Assembly: GCA_035765635.1 (NCBI GenBank) | Contig: DASTWZ010000031.1 | Span: forward strand, 1-64,000 | Length of the DNA: 64,000 bases | Source of the DNA: EW11 sp035765635 | Lineage (GTDB): Bacteria > Verrucomicrobiota > Verrucomicrobiia > Opitutales > Opitutaceae | Reading direction: 5' to 3' | Shown here: positions 34,901-42,187 of the stretch, piece after piece | Numbering within the stretch: position 1 is the stretch's first letter | Layout: the number at the start of each line of letters is the position of its first letter | Made by a program: the position numbers and the translations under genes | Notes under the pieces: model-generated | The model's input: only the letters and a program-made list of their open reading frames with translations | Told to the model about the DNA's origin: nothing | Databases searched by the model: none

Positions 34901-35514
34901 GCACGTATCGTTTCTCACCGCTTACGCGCATCGCCCAAATCGCTCCGATATTCGGCATGGCTGTTGGGGACTTTGATGGCGACGGTCACCTGGACTTGTA
35001 TGCCGTGCAAAATTCTTACGCGCCCATACCTGAGACGGGCCGCTTCGATGGAGGTTTGAGCCAGTTATTCTCTGGCGACGGCTGCGGCGGTTTCAGGCCG
35101 ATTGCTCCAGCCGCCAGCGGCTTGGTTGTCGCAGCTGATGCAAAGGGCCTAGCGGTCGCGGACATCGACGGCGATGGCTGGGCGGATTTTATCGTGACGC
35201 GAAACAACAATACGGGGCTCGTTTTCCGCAACCGCGGCGTGCCCGAAAAGCACTCCGTGCGCGTGCTGCTTCATGGCAGAGGGGACTCCGACCCTGCGGG
35301 CGCCCGGGCGAAGCTAGTCTTTTCCGACGACTCATTCGAGACGTTAGAGCTGTATTTGGGTGGCGGATACATCAGCCAATCAGGTCCGGGCCTCTTTTTC
35401 GGTTACGACGAACATCGGACCCCCAAGGAACTGCGCGTGGAGTGGCCGGACGGGACAAGTTCGGCGCATCCTTGGCCGGCGGCGACGGCAACATGGACAA
35501 TCACAGAACCGTGA
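31906..35514 (+). CDS. Exported FG-GAP/VCBS double-propeller protein with two ASPIC/UnbV domains (copy B)
   Basis: A 1202-residue protein from a GTG at 31906, with signal peptide ('SLSLALVAGFMTATAASHAA'). It contains 14 D-x-D/N-x-D-G-x-x-D loops ('DFDGDGRPD' to 'DIDGDGWAD'). One ASPIC/UnbV domain lies after the seventh ('GIGAEIHIETKSGPQVRVL', 'SARGYLSSSEPIAHFGLG') and a weaker one is at the C-terminus ('GGGYISQSGPGLFFGYDE'). Domain order and length are the same as in copy A, pointing to duplication of the gene after an earlier internal duplication. The downstream FG-GAP gene overlaps its 3' end by 22 bases, so copy B, the single-propeller gene and TPR paralogue 2 form an operon. Function unknown. 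Confidence 0.88.
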   Translation: MIPSQRRSRRTFFSPSLSLALVAGFMTATAASHAADQDIQSAPLAARSGPRGTTMFTTLPPDRTGIISENRYADPKMWGDLYSEFAYGSLGSGVAIGDFDGDGRPDILIVNKSDACRLYRNLGDFHFEDVTEKSGLKDPNDAWKQGGTFVDVNNDGRLDIYICRFNAPNLLFLNQGNGTFVEHAREAGLAVSDACVMASFCDYDRDGALDVYITTNLLDQQTRPQGQKDHLFHNHGDGTFAEVTTEAGIYGEKQSHSATWWDFNNDGWPDLYVANDFNAPDQMYRNNGDGTFSDMLSKTAPHVPYFSMGSDFGDVNNDGLIDFFVADMLPTDRERNMRSMLNTRAFIARDLASPDAAPQYMQNALLLNTGTSRLEEAAYLAGLAATDWTWSVRFEDLDEDGRLDLHVTNGTVRDFFDSDLNVKKALVPPDEADRMVKAAGPLREKHLAFRNLGDLRFQDVSSDWGLNQEGISFGAAFGDLDGDGDLDLVYINYQGEPTVCRNDTTGSHHVIVELHGTRSNRFGIGAEIHIETKSGPQVRVLASARGYLSSSEPIAHFGLGDAESIEKLRVIWPSGHEQVFDNLAADRRYTITEPSLAPPAQKPAQREAPPLRDAQFEEVSQTSGLRFASKETLFDEMSSQRLLPFRHQAFGPGIAIGDVDGDGSDDVLVGAAAGDSAQLFLNQGGGQFAASANGTVNKIQTVADAAPLIADFDRDGNPDILLVKGGVNLPAENVGYQPRLLLGRGVGAFEEAAPEALPKLPISAGPAIAADFDRDGQLDLFIGGRIVPGAYPTAARSALLANRDGKFVDVTSELAPALANIGMVTSALWSDVDQDGWLDLIVALEWGGVRVWRNIEGKHFEEASDRLGFTSAGTGWWMSLAAGDFNGDGRIDYAIGNAGLNTRYRATPEKPALILYGDMDGSGRDTIVEAESIGDHLMPLRGRNQLGAAFPALVRKNPSFTTYSTTTLEEIFPKERIDAATRFSATELRSGVLLSQADGTYRFSPLTRIAQIAPIFGMAVGDFDGDGHLDLYAVQNSYAPIPETGRFDGGLSQLFSGDGCGGFRPIAPAASGLVVAADAKGLAVADIDGDGWADFIVTRNNNTGLVFRNRGVPEKHSVRVLLHGRGDSDPAGARAKLVFSDDSFETLELYLGGGYISQSGPGLFFGYDEHRTPKELRVEWPDGTSSAHPWPAATATWTITEP

Positions 35515-36788
35515 AGCCTCTCGCCTGGCTTTTGGCCACGTGCCTGGTCGTGATGATCGGCACCGTGCTTTTCGTGCATCGTGAAGCTTCCACGGTGGGC
35601 AATGGTCTGAAGAAGTCGGAAGGCACGAAGGACAATGCGCCGCGAGTCGTGTTTACGCCGCGAAGTATTGGGGATCCGATCAGAGGTCATCCAATGATCC
35701 CCCACCTGCTGATCACGGACTTGGATCATGATGGCTTGCCTGACCTGATCGCCTGCGACGGTGAGACAAATTCCGTCCGCTGGCTGCGGCAATCGTCGCG
35801 TGGCGTTTTTACTGAATCGCAGATTGGTGAGCGAATCGCTGGACCAGTCCACGCATCGATTGGCGATGTGAATGGAGACGGCAGGCCCGATTTGGTCATC
35901 GCCAGCATGGGCATAATCACCCCGAACAATGACAAGATCGGCAGCGTCGTCGTCTTGGAGAATCTCGGCGGCGGAAAATTCAAGAATCGGACGCTGCTGG
36001 AGAATGTTGCCCGCGTGACTGACGTGCGCGCCGTCGATCTGAATGGCGATGGACGACTCGATCTCGTGGTGGGCCAATTCGGCTACGTCGAAGGCGAGGT
36101 TCGCTGGATGGAAAATCTAGGCGATTGGCATTTCCGAAGTCAGGTGCTGTTGAACGAACCTGGAACAATCAACACTCCGGTCGCCGATTTCGATGGCGAC
36201 GGAAGCGCCGATTTTGCGGCGCTGGTATCGCAAGACTCCGAGGCCGTTCACCTGTTTTCTGGAAACGGTCGCGGTGAATTCCGCGACCTCCTGATCTGGA
36301 AATCCGACAATCAGAATTGGGGCAGCAGCGGTCTCGAACTCTGCGATCTCAATCGCGATGGTCGGCCCGATTTGATTTACACGAATGGCGATGGCTTTGA
36401 TGGCCAAGTCAGCCTCCCACCCTGGCACGGGCTGCAGTGGCTGGAGAACCGCCCCGATCACGGTTTTATCTATCACCGCATCGGCGACTATCCCGGCTGC
36501 TACAGCCCGGTATGTGTGGATCTCGATGGCGATGGCAACATGGACATCGTCGCGGTCTCAGCCTTCAATAACTGGCGTGACGCGAGCGCCGTTTCCCTGA
36601 TGGCCTGGATGAATGACGGCGCGCAGCATTTTACTCCCCTGCCTCTCGCGCGTACGCCGACCCATCTCCTCGCCATGGCGATCGGCGATCTGGATGGAGA
36701 CGGCAAGCCAGAGATTGTCACCGGCGGCTTTCATATTTACCCGCCCTGGACTGAAATGAGTAGGATCTCGTTGTGGAAGCGCCAGTGA
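35493..36788 (+). CDS. Membrane-anchored single-propeller FG-GAP/VCBS protein
   Basis: A 431-residue protein from the ATG at 35493. A hydrophobic N-terminal helix ('PLAWLLATCLVVMIGTVLF') without an obvious cleavage site suggests a membrane anchor. I count seven calcium-loop motifs ('DLDHDGLPD', 'DVNGDGRPD', 'DLNGDGRLD', 'DFDGDGSAD', 'DLNRDGRPD', 'DLDGDGNMD', 'DLDGDGKPE'), enough for one beta-propeller. There is no ASPIC/UnbV domain. It is therefore half of copies A and B without their terminal module. It overlaps copy B upstream and TPR paralogue 2 downstream (16 bases), so all three are translationally coupled. Confidence 0.86.
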   Translation: MDNHRTVKPLAWLLATCLVVMIGTVLFVHREASTVGNGLKKSEGTKDNAPRVVFTPRSIGDPIRGHPMIPHLLITDLDHDGLPDLIACDGETNSVRWLRQSSRGVFTESQIGERIAGPVHASIGDVNGDGRPDLVIASMGIITPNNDKIGSVVVLENLGGGKFKNRTLLENVARVTDVRAVDLNGDGRLDLVVGQFGYVEGEVRWMENLGDWHFRSQVLLNEPGTINTPVADFDGDGSADFAALVSQDSEAVHLFSGNGRGEFRDLLIWKSDNQNWGSSGLELCDLNRDGRPDLIYTNGDGFDGQVSLPPWHGLQWLENRPDHGFIYHRIGDYPGCYSPVCVDLDGDGNMDIVAVSAFNNWRDASAVSLMAWMNDGAQHFTPLPLARTPTHLLAMAIGDLDGDGKPEIVTGGFHIYPPWTEMSRISLWKRQ

Positions 36789-38557
36789 TCGTGATCCGCC
36801 GCCGGCAAATTTCAGTTCTCGCAGCACTCGCGTGTGCCCTGGCCGCAGTCGCAGGAATTTTGTATTGGCAGATTGAATACCGGAGCCAGGCCCAAGCAGT
36901 GACCGCAGCTCTGCCACCGACGCCTGACCTGAGTCGGTGGCCGCACGATTTTGCTCGCGAGCTCGCCGAACTTCGTAAGCAAGCCGTGCGAGACAAATCG
37001 CAACGCGGACGTCTGGCGGGAGAAATCGCTTCATTGTATTGGGCGAACAACTACAAAAACGAAGCCAAGCAGGCCGTTGATCTTGCCCGACGCCTCGCGC
37101 CCGAGGAGCCAAAGTGGGATTACCTCGCCGCGACGATCGCTCTCGACGAAGGCAACAAGGCGACCGCAACGTCGCTTCTCACGCTGACCCTCGAAAAGGC
37201 GGGGAACTATGCCCCAGCTCTTCTCCATTTGGCCCGATTGCTGGCCGACCAAGGTCATTTCGTGCAAGCGGAAGAGCTCCTGAATAAACGCCTGAAGTTG
37301 CTCCCAAACGATCCGCACGCACTCTTTGCGTTGGCAGAGCTCGATCACGGAAGAGGCAATGATGCCGCAGCGATTCAAAAACTAAAAGCGATCGTCGAGC
37401 GCGATTCGAAGTTTCAAGAGGCGCATTTGATGCTCGCCGATTTGTTGGAGAAAACCGGAGACGCAAACGGCGCCAAACTGGAACGTTCGACTTTGCGCGG
37501 CGCGCGCCCAACAGCGCCGGCCACCGACCCGTGGTTGGACCAAATCAGCCTCCAATCTTACGACGCGTATCGCATGCAGGCATTCGGCGCTTTGCGAATC
37601 GACGGAGGAAAACCCGCCGAAGCTATGCCTTTTTTGCAGCGAGCTCTCGCGCTTGATCCAGGCGATATCGACGCAGTCGAACTTGTGGCGAAAAACGCGC
37701 TCGCTCTCGGTCGCCCTGAAGAGGCGGAAGCGACTTTGCGCCGGGGGCTTCAAATATCTCCAGATAATGAACGACTCACCGCTAGTCTCATCGACGTATT
37801 GGCCGCCGAAAAGAACACCGCGCTCGCTGCAGGCGCGATCGACTCTCTCGCCAAGGTCGTTAGAGAAAAACCACTCGTTCAAATCGCCGTCGGCAAAGCA
37901 TACTTAAGCCTCGGTCGGCCACGAGATGCACTTGAGGCTTTTCAGTCGGCTTTGCGGGCCGATCCAGTCTCGTTCGAAGCCCAGGCGAATGTGGGGCGTG
38001 CATTACTTAAAATAAATCGGCAAACGGAGGCACGTGACGCCTTGCGACACGCGCATAAAATGCGCCCGGAAGACTATGGCGTACTCGGTTTGCTTGCCGC
38101 CTTGGAGCTGGAATTAAGAGATCTGGATGCTGCTTGGGAACACGCGAAAGAACTGCTCGCGATGGATCCGAACCAGCCCGAAGCCCGCAAGCTGGTGAGC
38201 GACATCGGCCTTCAATACGGAAATGCGTTAAGCCAAGCAGGAAAGCTCACCGAGGCAGAGACCGCATATCGGGAAGCCTTGATGTTGAATGATAACTCGC
38301 CGGCGCTGCACGGCGCGCTTGGCATGATCTATGGGAAACGACGCCGCTTCACGGAGGCGGAAAGGGAGTTCGCGCGCTACGTGCAATTGGCCCCCAACGA
38401 GGCGCTCGGCTACGTTTTTTTGGGAAGCGTCTACTCGTCGACCGGCCGGCGCGACGAGGCGATTTCCATTTGGAAAAAAGGATTGGCCGTTGCGCGTCAA
38501 AACGCAGATATGCCCCGCGCCAATCAGCTCGACGCACTGCTCAAATCGGTGGAATAG
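36773..38557 (+). CDS. Membrane-anchored TPR protein (paralogue 2)
   Basis: A 594-residue protein from a GTG at 36773 overlapping the upstream FG-GAP gene. An N-terminal helix ('ISVLAALACALAAVAGILYW') is followed by 'LPPTPDLSRWPHDFARELAEL' (pattern; a similar P-x-x-F-x-x-x-L segment occurs in paralogue 3) and about 13 TPR-like repeats. The island motif appears as 'TDPWLDQISLQSYDAYRMQA', with Cys replaced by Ser. It is the longest of the three paralogues because of extra C-terminal repeats. Coupling to copy B and the single-propeller gene argues that TPR and propeller proteins work together. Confidence 0.85.
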   Translation: MEAPVIVIRRRQISVLAALACALAAVAGILYWQIEYRSQAQAVTAALPPTPDLSRWPHDFARELAELRKQAVRDKSQRGRLAGEIASLYWANNYKNEAKQAVDLARRLAPEEPKWDYLAATIALDEGNKATATSLLTLTLEKAGNYAPALLHLARLLADQGHFVQAEELLNKRLKLLPNDPHALFALAELDHGRGNDAAAIQKLKAIVERDSKFQEAHLMLADLLEKTGDANGAKLERSTLRGARPTAPATDPWLDQISLQSYDAYRMQAFGALRIDGGKPAEAMPFLQRALALDPGDIDAVELVAKNALALGRPEEAEATLRRGLQISPDNERLTASLIDVLAAEKNTALAAGAIDSLAKVVREKPLVQIAVGKAYLSLGRPRDALEAFQSALRADPVSFEAQANVGRALLKINRQTEARDALRHAHKMRPEDYGVLGLLAALELELRDLDAAWEHAKELLAMDPNQPEARKLVSDIGLQYGNALSQAGKLTEAETAYREALMLNDNSPALHGALGMIYGKRRRFTEAEREFARYVQLAPNEALGYVFLGSVYSSTGRRDEAISIWKKGLAVARQNADMPRANQLDALLKSVE

Positions 38558-38589
38558 ACGCGCGGCTCCGCGCCGAATGAGGAGCTAAG

Positions 38590-40035
38590 CTATTGCGGAT
38601 AGAATCCGAAGCGGGAGCGGAACAGATTGGCAAACGCGTCGAGGTCTTCGTTTGACGCGTGAAGATTTTTTGCGCGTCGAAAATACTCTCGCGCTTCCAA
38701 GGCGTCCCCGCTTTCCACGGCATAGCGACCGCGTAAAACCACAAGCGGCGGATCTCTCGGCATCAATCGAAGTCCCTCTTCGGCGATTTCCAGCGCACGT
38801 CGATTTTGACCCAGTCGAGAATACGCGATCGAAAGTTTTTGGAAGATGTCGGGATTATCTTTCGTGAGGCCAAGCGCGACTTCCAAATAACCAATCGACG
38901 CTTTGATGTCCCCTTGAGCGATCAGCACGAGCGCGTATTCATAATTCAACGACGCATCATCTCCGCAAAATTTCAAAGCCTGCTGCAGCAGCTCCCGTGC
39001 TGCTTTGATATCTTGCGTCTCGCGAAAAACGTTTTCGAGAAGCAGGTACGATTTGGGCACTTTCGGATCGAGTGAGATCGAACTTCGAAGCGCTTTCTCC
39101 GCACTTTTTAAATCGTGCAAAGCCAAATAAACTTCCCCGAGCAACCGCAGAGTATCGGGGTCGTTTGGGGAGAGTTGATCGGCGCGTTCCGCCAAGCGGA
39201 GCGCATCTTTCGTTTGGCCTGTAAGTCCGGCCGTCGAGGCCAACACGCGCAAACGAGGAGGATCGAAGCAAAGGTCGACCAATTCGTCCTGCCAAGGATC
39301 CGGCGGCTCGCGGTAGCGTCCCAATTCTTTTTCCCGGGCCTTCGCCCGATCACGTAATTCGGATTCGCCGAAGTGATCGGCAATGGTGACGAGCAAATTG
39401 AAAGCCGCCCAGAACGTGTTATCCGCGTTGATTGCCTTGATCGTACGCTCTCGCGTAGAAGACCAATCACCGCTATCCACATCCATGACCGCGAGGCCCA
39501 CCAACGCCGCCGCATTGTTCGGCTCCCGTTGCAAAAGCTTCAGATAAATCTGAATCGCTGCGTCCCGCTGGTTGGTCTTTTTGAGCGCATCGGCGAGTTT
39601 CAGCTGGGCGGGCGTGTATTCAGGATTCAACGACACCACCTCCGTCCAATAACGGATCGCCTCCTCCGTCCTGCCTTGGTTCGCCAGCAAACCAGCAAGG
39701 TAATGCGACCAGCGCGGATTACTCGTTTCACGTTGCAGCAATAACCTAAGCGCCGATTCCGCCTGCTTCGTGAATCCGTTCGCAAGGTCCAGCTTTGCCA
39801 AGTCCGCCAGCGCCTGCTCAGCCGTGGGCCGGGAATCCAATTTTTGCCTAACGGTGTGTAAACGCTGACCGAACTCTTTGGGAAATGCCGACACCGCCGC
39901 AGAAGGCGGAAACAACTCCGCGAAATCATACCGACCCGACGGACGGACAAAGTAGAACCATATCAACAAAATCGCCGACACGAGGATCGCAGCGGCTACG
40001 ATTGTCCATCGAACAACTGTTCGGGTCTTTGCCAT
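38590..40035 (-). CDS. Membrane-anchored TPR protein (paralogue 3)
   Basis: A 481-residue protein from the ATG at 40035. The transmembrane helix 'WTIVAAAILVSAILLIWFYF' is followed by 'FPPSAAVSAFPKEFGQRLH' and about ten TPR-like repeats, including 'NNAAALVGLAVMDVDSGDW' and 'SYLLLENVFRETQDIKAA'. The island motif reads 'PDPWQDELVDLCFDPPRLRV' near residue 245, close to that of paralogue 1. Length and repeat register are also closest to paralogue 1. It converges on paralogue 2 with 32 bases between stops. Confidence 0.85.
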   Translation of the reverse strand: MAKTRTVVRWTIVAAAILVSAILLIWFYFVRPSGRYDFAELFPPSAAVSAFPKEFGQRLHTVRQKLDSRPTAEQALADLAKLDLANGFTKQAESALRLLLQRETSNPRWSHYLAGLLANQGRTEEAIRYWTEVVSLNPEYTPAQLKLADALKKTNQRDAAIQIYLKLLQREPNNAAALVGLAVMDVDSGDWSSTRERTIKAINADNTFWAAFNLLVTIADHFGESELRDRAKAREKELGRYREPPDPWQDELVDLCFDPPRLRVLASTAGLTGQTKDALRLAERADQLSPNDPDTLRLLGEVYLALHDLKSAEKALRSSISLDPKVPKSYLLLENVFRETQDIKAARELLQQALKFCGDDASLNYEYALVLIAQGDIKASIGYLEVALGLTKDNPDIFQKLSIAYSRLGQNRRALEIAEEGLRLMPRDPPLVVLRGRYAVESGDALEAREYFRRAKNLHASNEDLDAFANLFRSRFGFYPQ

Positions 40036-40182
40036 CACTCCGGAAAACTAGGCAGCCGCTGGATGACGACTACAATCGATAATTTCACCTCCGAATTTTC
40101 GGGACGGAAACGATCGGACAGAAGACGGTTCGTCCCAAATAAACGCGCCGTCTCGGCTCGGCTCCGAATCATCTGGCTTGGA

Positions 40183-41484
40183 CTATTTTCGCCAAGGAAG
40201 TTCCAAAGCCTCGAAGGTCGTAGAGTACTTCGCGTACTCGATTCGATCTTCGATCTTGAAATTGCCCGCGAGTTTCCGAGCCATTTTCGACTCAGCGCAA
40301 ATGAGTTCCTCCTTGATCAATCTGGCGCGGATCTCGGACTCCACCTCAGCGAATGTGGCGATGACTGTTTCCACATTCGCATCTTTCACGAAGTAGACTT
40401 CCCGGCCTCCACTCTTGAGGGGGCCGATGGGCGTTCCAATGCGACTGTTCAAGAGAACGGGCGTGATTCTCGCCTGCCCATCCAAAGGTTCAACCTCCGA
40501 AACAAGGATCGTTTCTCCCTCGACCGTATTGGATCCGGCAAAATGCGTCGCCTCAATTATCCGGCCCTTTACCTTAATATTTCGAACGTACTGATCTAAA
40601 TGAGCATTATAGAATGCGTGAATCGCGTTCTCGCCTACGACACACATGGGCTCGAGCTCGATCCGCTCATAAAGTTCGAGAATTTGTGCGTCTGCAAAGC
40701 CCCGCTTGTCTTCCAAGAAATGAGCTTCGTTCGCGATGCCCAAGCGAACTGCGTCGATAAAGTCTATATCATCCATCGCTAACTTTTCCGCCACGCTTCG
40801 GACAGCATTAACATTATTGGGCGTTGTTCGAATAAACTCAGACGCGGCCTGTGAAATAAACTCGCGAGCGGAAATTTCAAGCCGCCGCCCGTCCCGAAAA
40901 TAGCTAAAAAGCACAGCACCCAAATCGGGGACATCATCACCTTTTGATCGCTCGAAATAGTCATCGCCGAATCGCCAAAAGCCCTCTGCAACTTTCTCAG
41001 CAGCCTTTGAATTAAATACAAATCGAGCCTTCTTAAGGCCTTTCATGCGGTGCTCATTATAAAAATCCCAAAGATCCGCTTGTCCGTTTGGCTGCGCGCT
41101 ATATGCCGATATAAAGAGCTTATTATAGTACGGTCCAGTCGGCTTCGTCAGCATATACCGCTCCATTCGTCGGACCAAAGAATCAATTTCAGGGCGGAGA
41201 CCGATCTTTTGCCGTTTCGCTTCAGCGATCAAAACCTGATTCGTCAGGAATTGCTTCAGCCACGTGACGTTGGCTTGTGGCGAAGGCGGGCCGCCATCCC
41301 TCTGCTCGGAGAGAAAACGATGATAGTACTTATCCAGCAGATATGCGGAAAGCTTGTGATCTCCAACGATCAGAATCGGCTCCAGATTTTTTTCCGCAAC
41401 CTGATCCGCCGCAAAGGCACCTCGCGGAAGAAGGCCCCCAACGAGACAGAGGCAAAAAGCACAATAAAGTGTAAAGAGCCGCAC
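40183..41484 (-). CDS. Exported SurA-N-like protein without an evident rotamase domain
   Basis: A 433-residue protein with a signal peptide ('MRLFTLYCAFCLCLVGGLLP'). The N-terminal 130 residues look like the SurA/PpiD chaperone module: 'ILIVGDHKLSAYLLDKYYHR', 'WLKQFLTNQVLIAEAKRQKIGL' (pattern quoted in part). The C-terminal 'ILVSEVEPLDGQARITPVLL...GTPIGPLKSGGREVYFVKD' could be a degenerate parvulin, but I see no clear active-site motif. A role as periplasmic chaperone or maturation factor for an exported product is plausible. The gene and its neighbour have lower GC and more A/T-ending codons than the surroundings, suggesting recent acquisition. Confidence 0.6.
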   Translation of the reverse strand: MRLFTLYCAFCLCLVGGLLPRGAFAADQVAEKNLEPILIVGDHKLSAYLLDKYYHRFLSEQRDGGPPSPQANVTWLKQFLTNQVLIAEAKRQKIGLRPEIDSLVRRMERYMLTKPTGPYYNKLFISAYSAQPNGQADLWDFYNEHRMKGLKKARFVFNSKAAEKVAEGFWRFGDDYFERSKGDDVPDLGAVLFSYFRDGRRLEISAREFISQAASEFIRTTPNNVNAVRSVAEKLAMDDIDFIDAVRLGIANEAHFLEDKRGFADAQILELYERIELEPMCVVGENAIHAFYNAHLDQYVRNIKVKGRIIEATHFAGSNTVEGETILVSEVEPLDGQARITPVLLNSRIGTPIGPLKSGGREVYFVKDANVETVIATFAEVESEIRARLIKEELICAESKMARKLAGNFKIEDRIEYAKYSTTFEALELPWRK

Positions 41485-41565
41485 CCCAATATTCCCTTTG
41501 TCGAAATCAGCCGCCGCAGCCCGGCGGCTGATGTGCTGTCTATAAACTTGCCCAGGACATTGATC

Positions 41566-41931
41566 TTACCACGAAAAGTCCGTGGTCAGATGAACGTCGC
41601 CGGAGCCAATGTGATAGACCGTGTACAACCCTGCCTGAGAGGCCGTGGGAGGCTGTTGCGCTGTTCTGGAACCTCCACCAGCGGGCGCGCTCGCCGAGAT
41701 TTGGTAAAGTAGTCCCGGCGAGAATTGGCGAACAACCATAATTGACCCATACGCGCTCTGGTATCCCCCGATGGCGACTATATCTGAGCTCACATAACAG
41801 GCCGCGGGTATGGAAACATTACTGTAAGTGTTATTTCCCGTATCATAAAAGTGCGCCGATCCCGCCGCACCGATCGATCCCATCAACAACGCTCCGAACG
41901 TGACTATAACCGACTTTTTTAGGGTATTCAT
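41566..41931 (-). CDS. Small secreted protein of unknown family
   Basis: A 121-residue protein with a clear signal peptide ('MNTLKKSVIVTFGALLMGSIGAAGSA'; cleavage near 26). The mature part of about 95 residues has one cysteine and many Ser, Gly, Tyr and Ala. It has a beta-rich look ('GSIMVVRQFSPGLLYQISAS') and a Gly/Gln/Pro-rich stretch ('GGGSRTAQQPPTASQ'). It ends in 'TTDFSW'. It lies 81 bases upstream of the SurA-like gene on the same strand, so it may be that protein's client. I do not recognise a family. Base composition is more A/T-rich than the island. Confidence 0.65.
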   Translation of the reverse strand: MNTLKKSVIVTFGALLMGSIGAAGSAHFYDTGNNTYSNVSIPAACYVSSDIVAIGGYQSAYGSIMVVRQFSPGLLYQISASAPAGGGSRTAQQPPTASQAGLYTVYHIGSGDVHLTTDFSW

Positions 41932-42100
41932 ATAGTTTATGGCGTATTGTTTGGCCTGACCAACCCCGCCATTTGGTTGGGCAAGGAAATATTCCTTTTA
42001 CTCCGCGCATTTTCCGTCCGCCTTCCCCACTCCTTTGTTGCTTTGGCCCTGGCGCCCCAAATCACACAATGGCCACCCGCCGATCTATATTCCTCTCACG

Positions 42101-42134
42101 AAAAAGGTGCCGGTTTGTACAATCCGGCACCTTT
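42101..42134 (-). terminator. Terminator of the TonB-dependent receptor gene
   Basis: On the minus strand AAAGGTGCCGG (42134-42124) and CCGGCACCTTT (42113-42103) form a perfect 11-base stem around 10 bases and run into TTTTT (42105-42101). It is 54 bases after the receptor stop. The rest of the gap 41932-42187 shows no gene. Confidence 0.9.
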
Positions 42135-42187
42135 GTATAAAAACACGGCAACTTGACCCAATTCCGGATCAGGTTGCACAGGTCACG

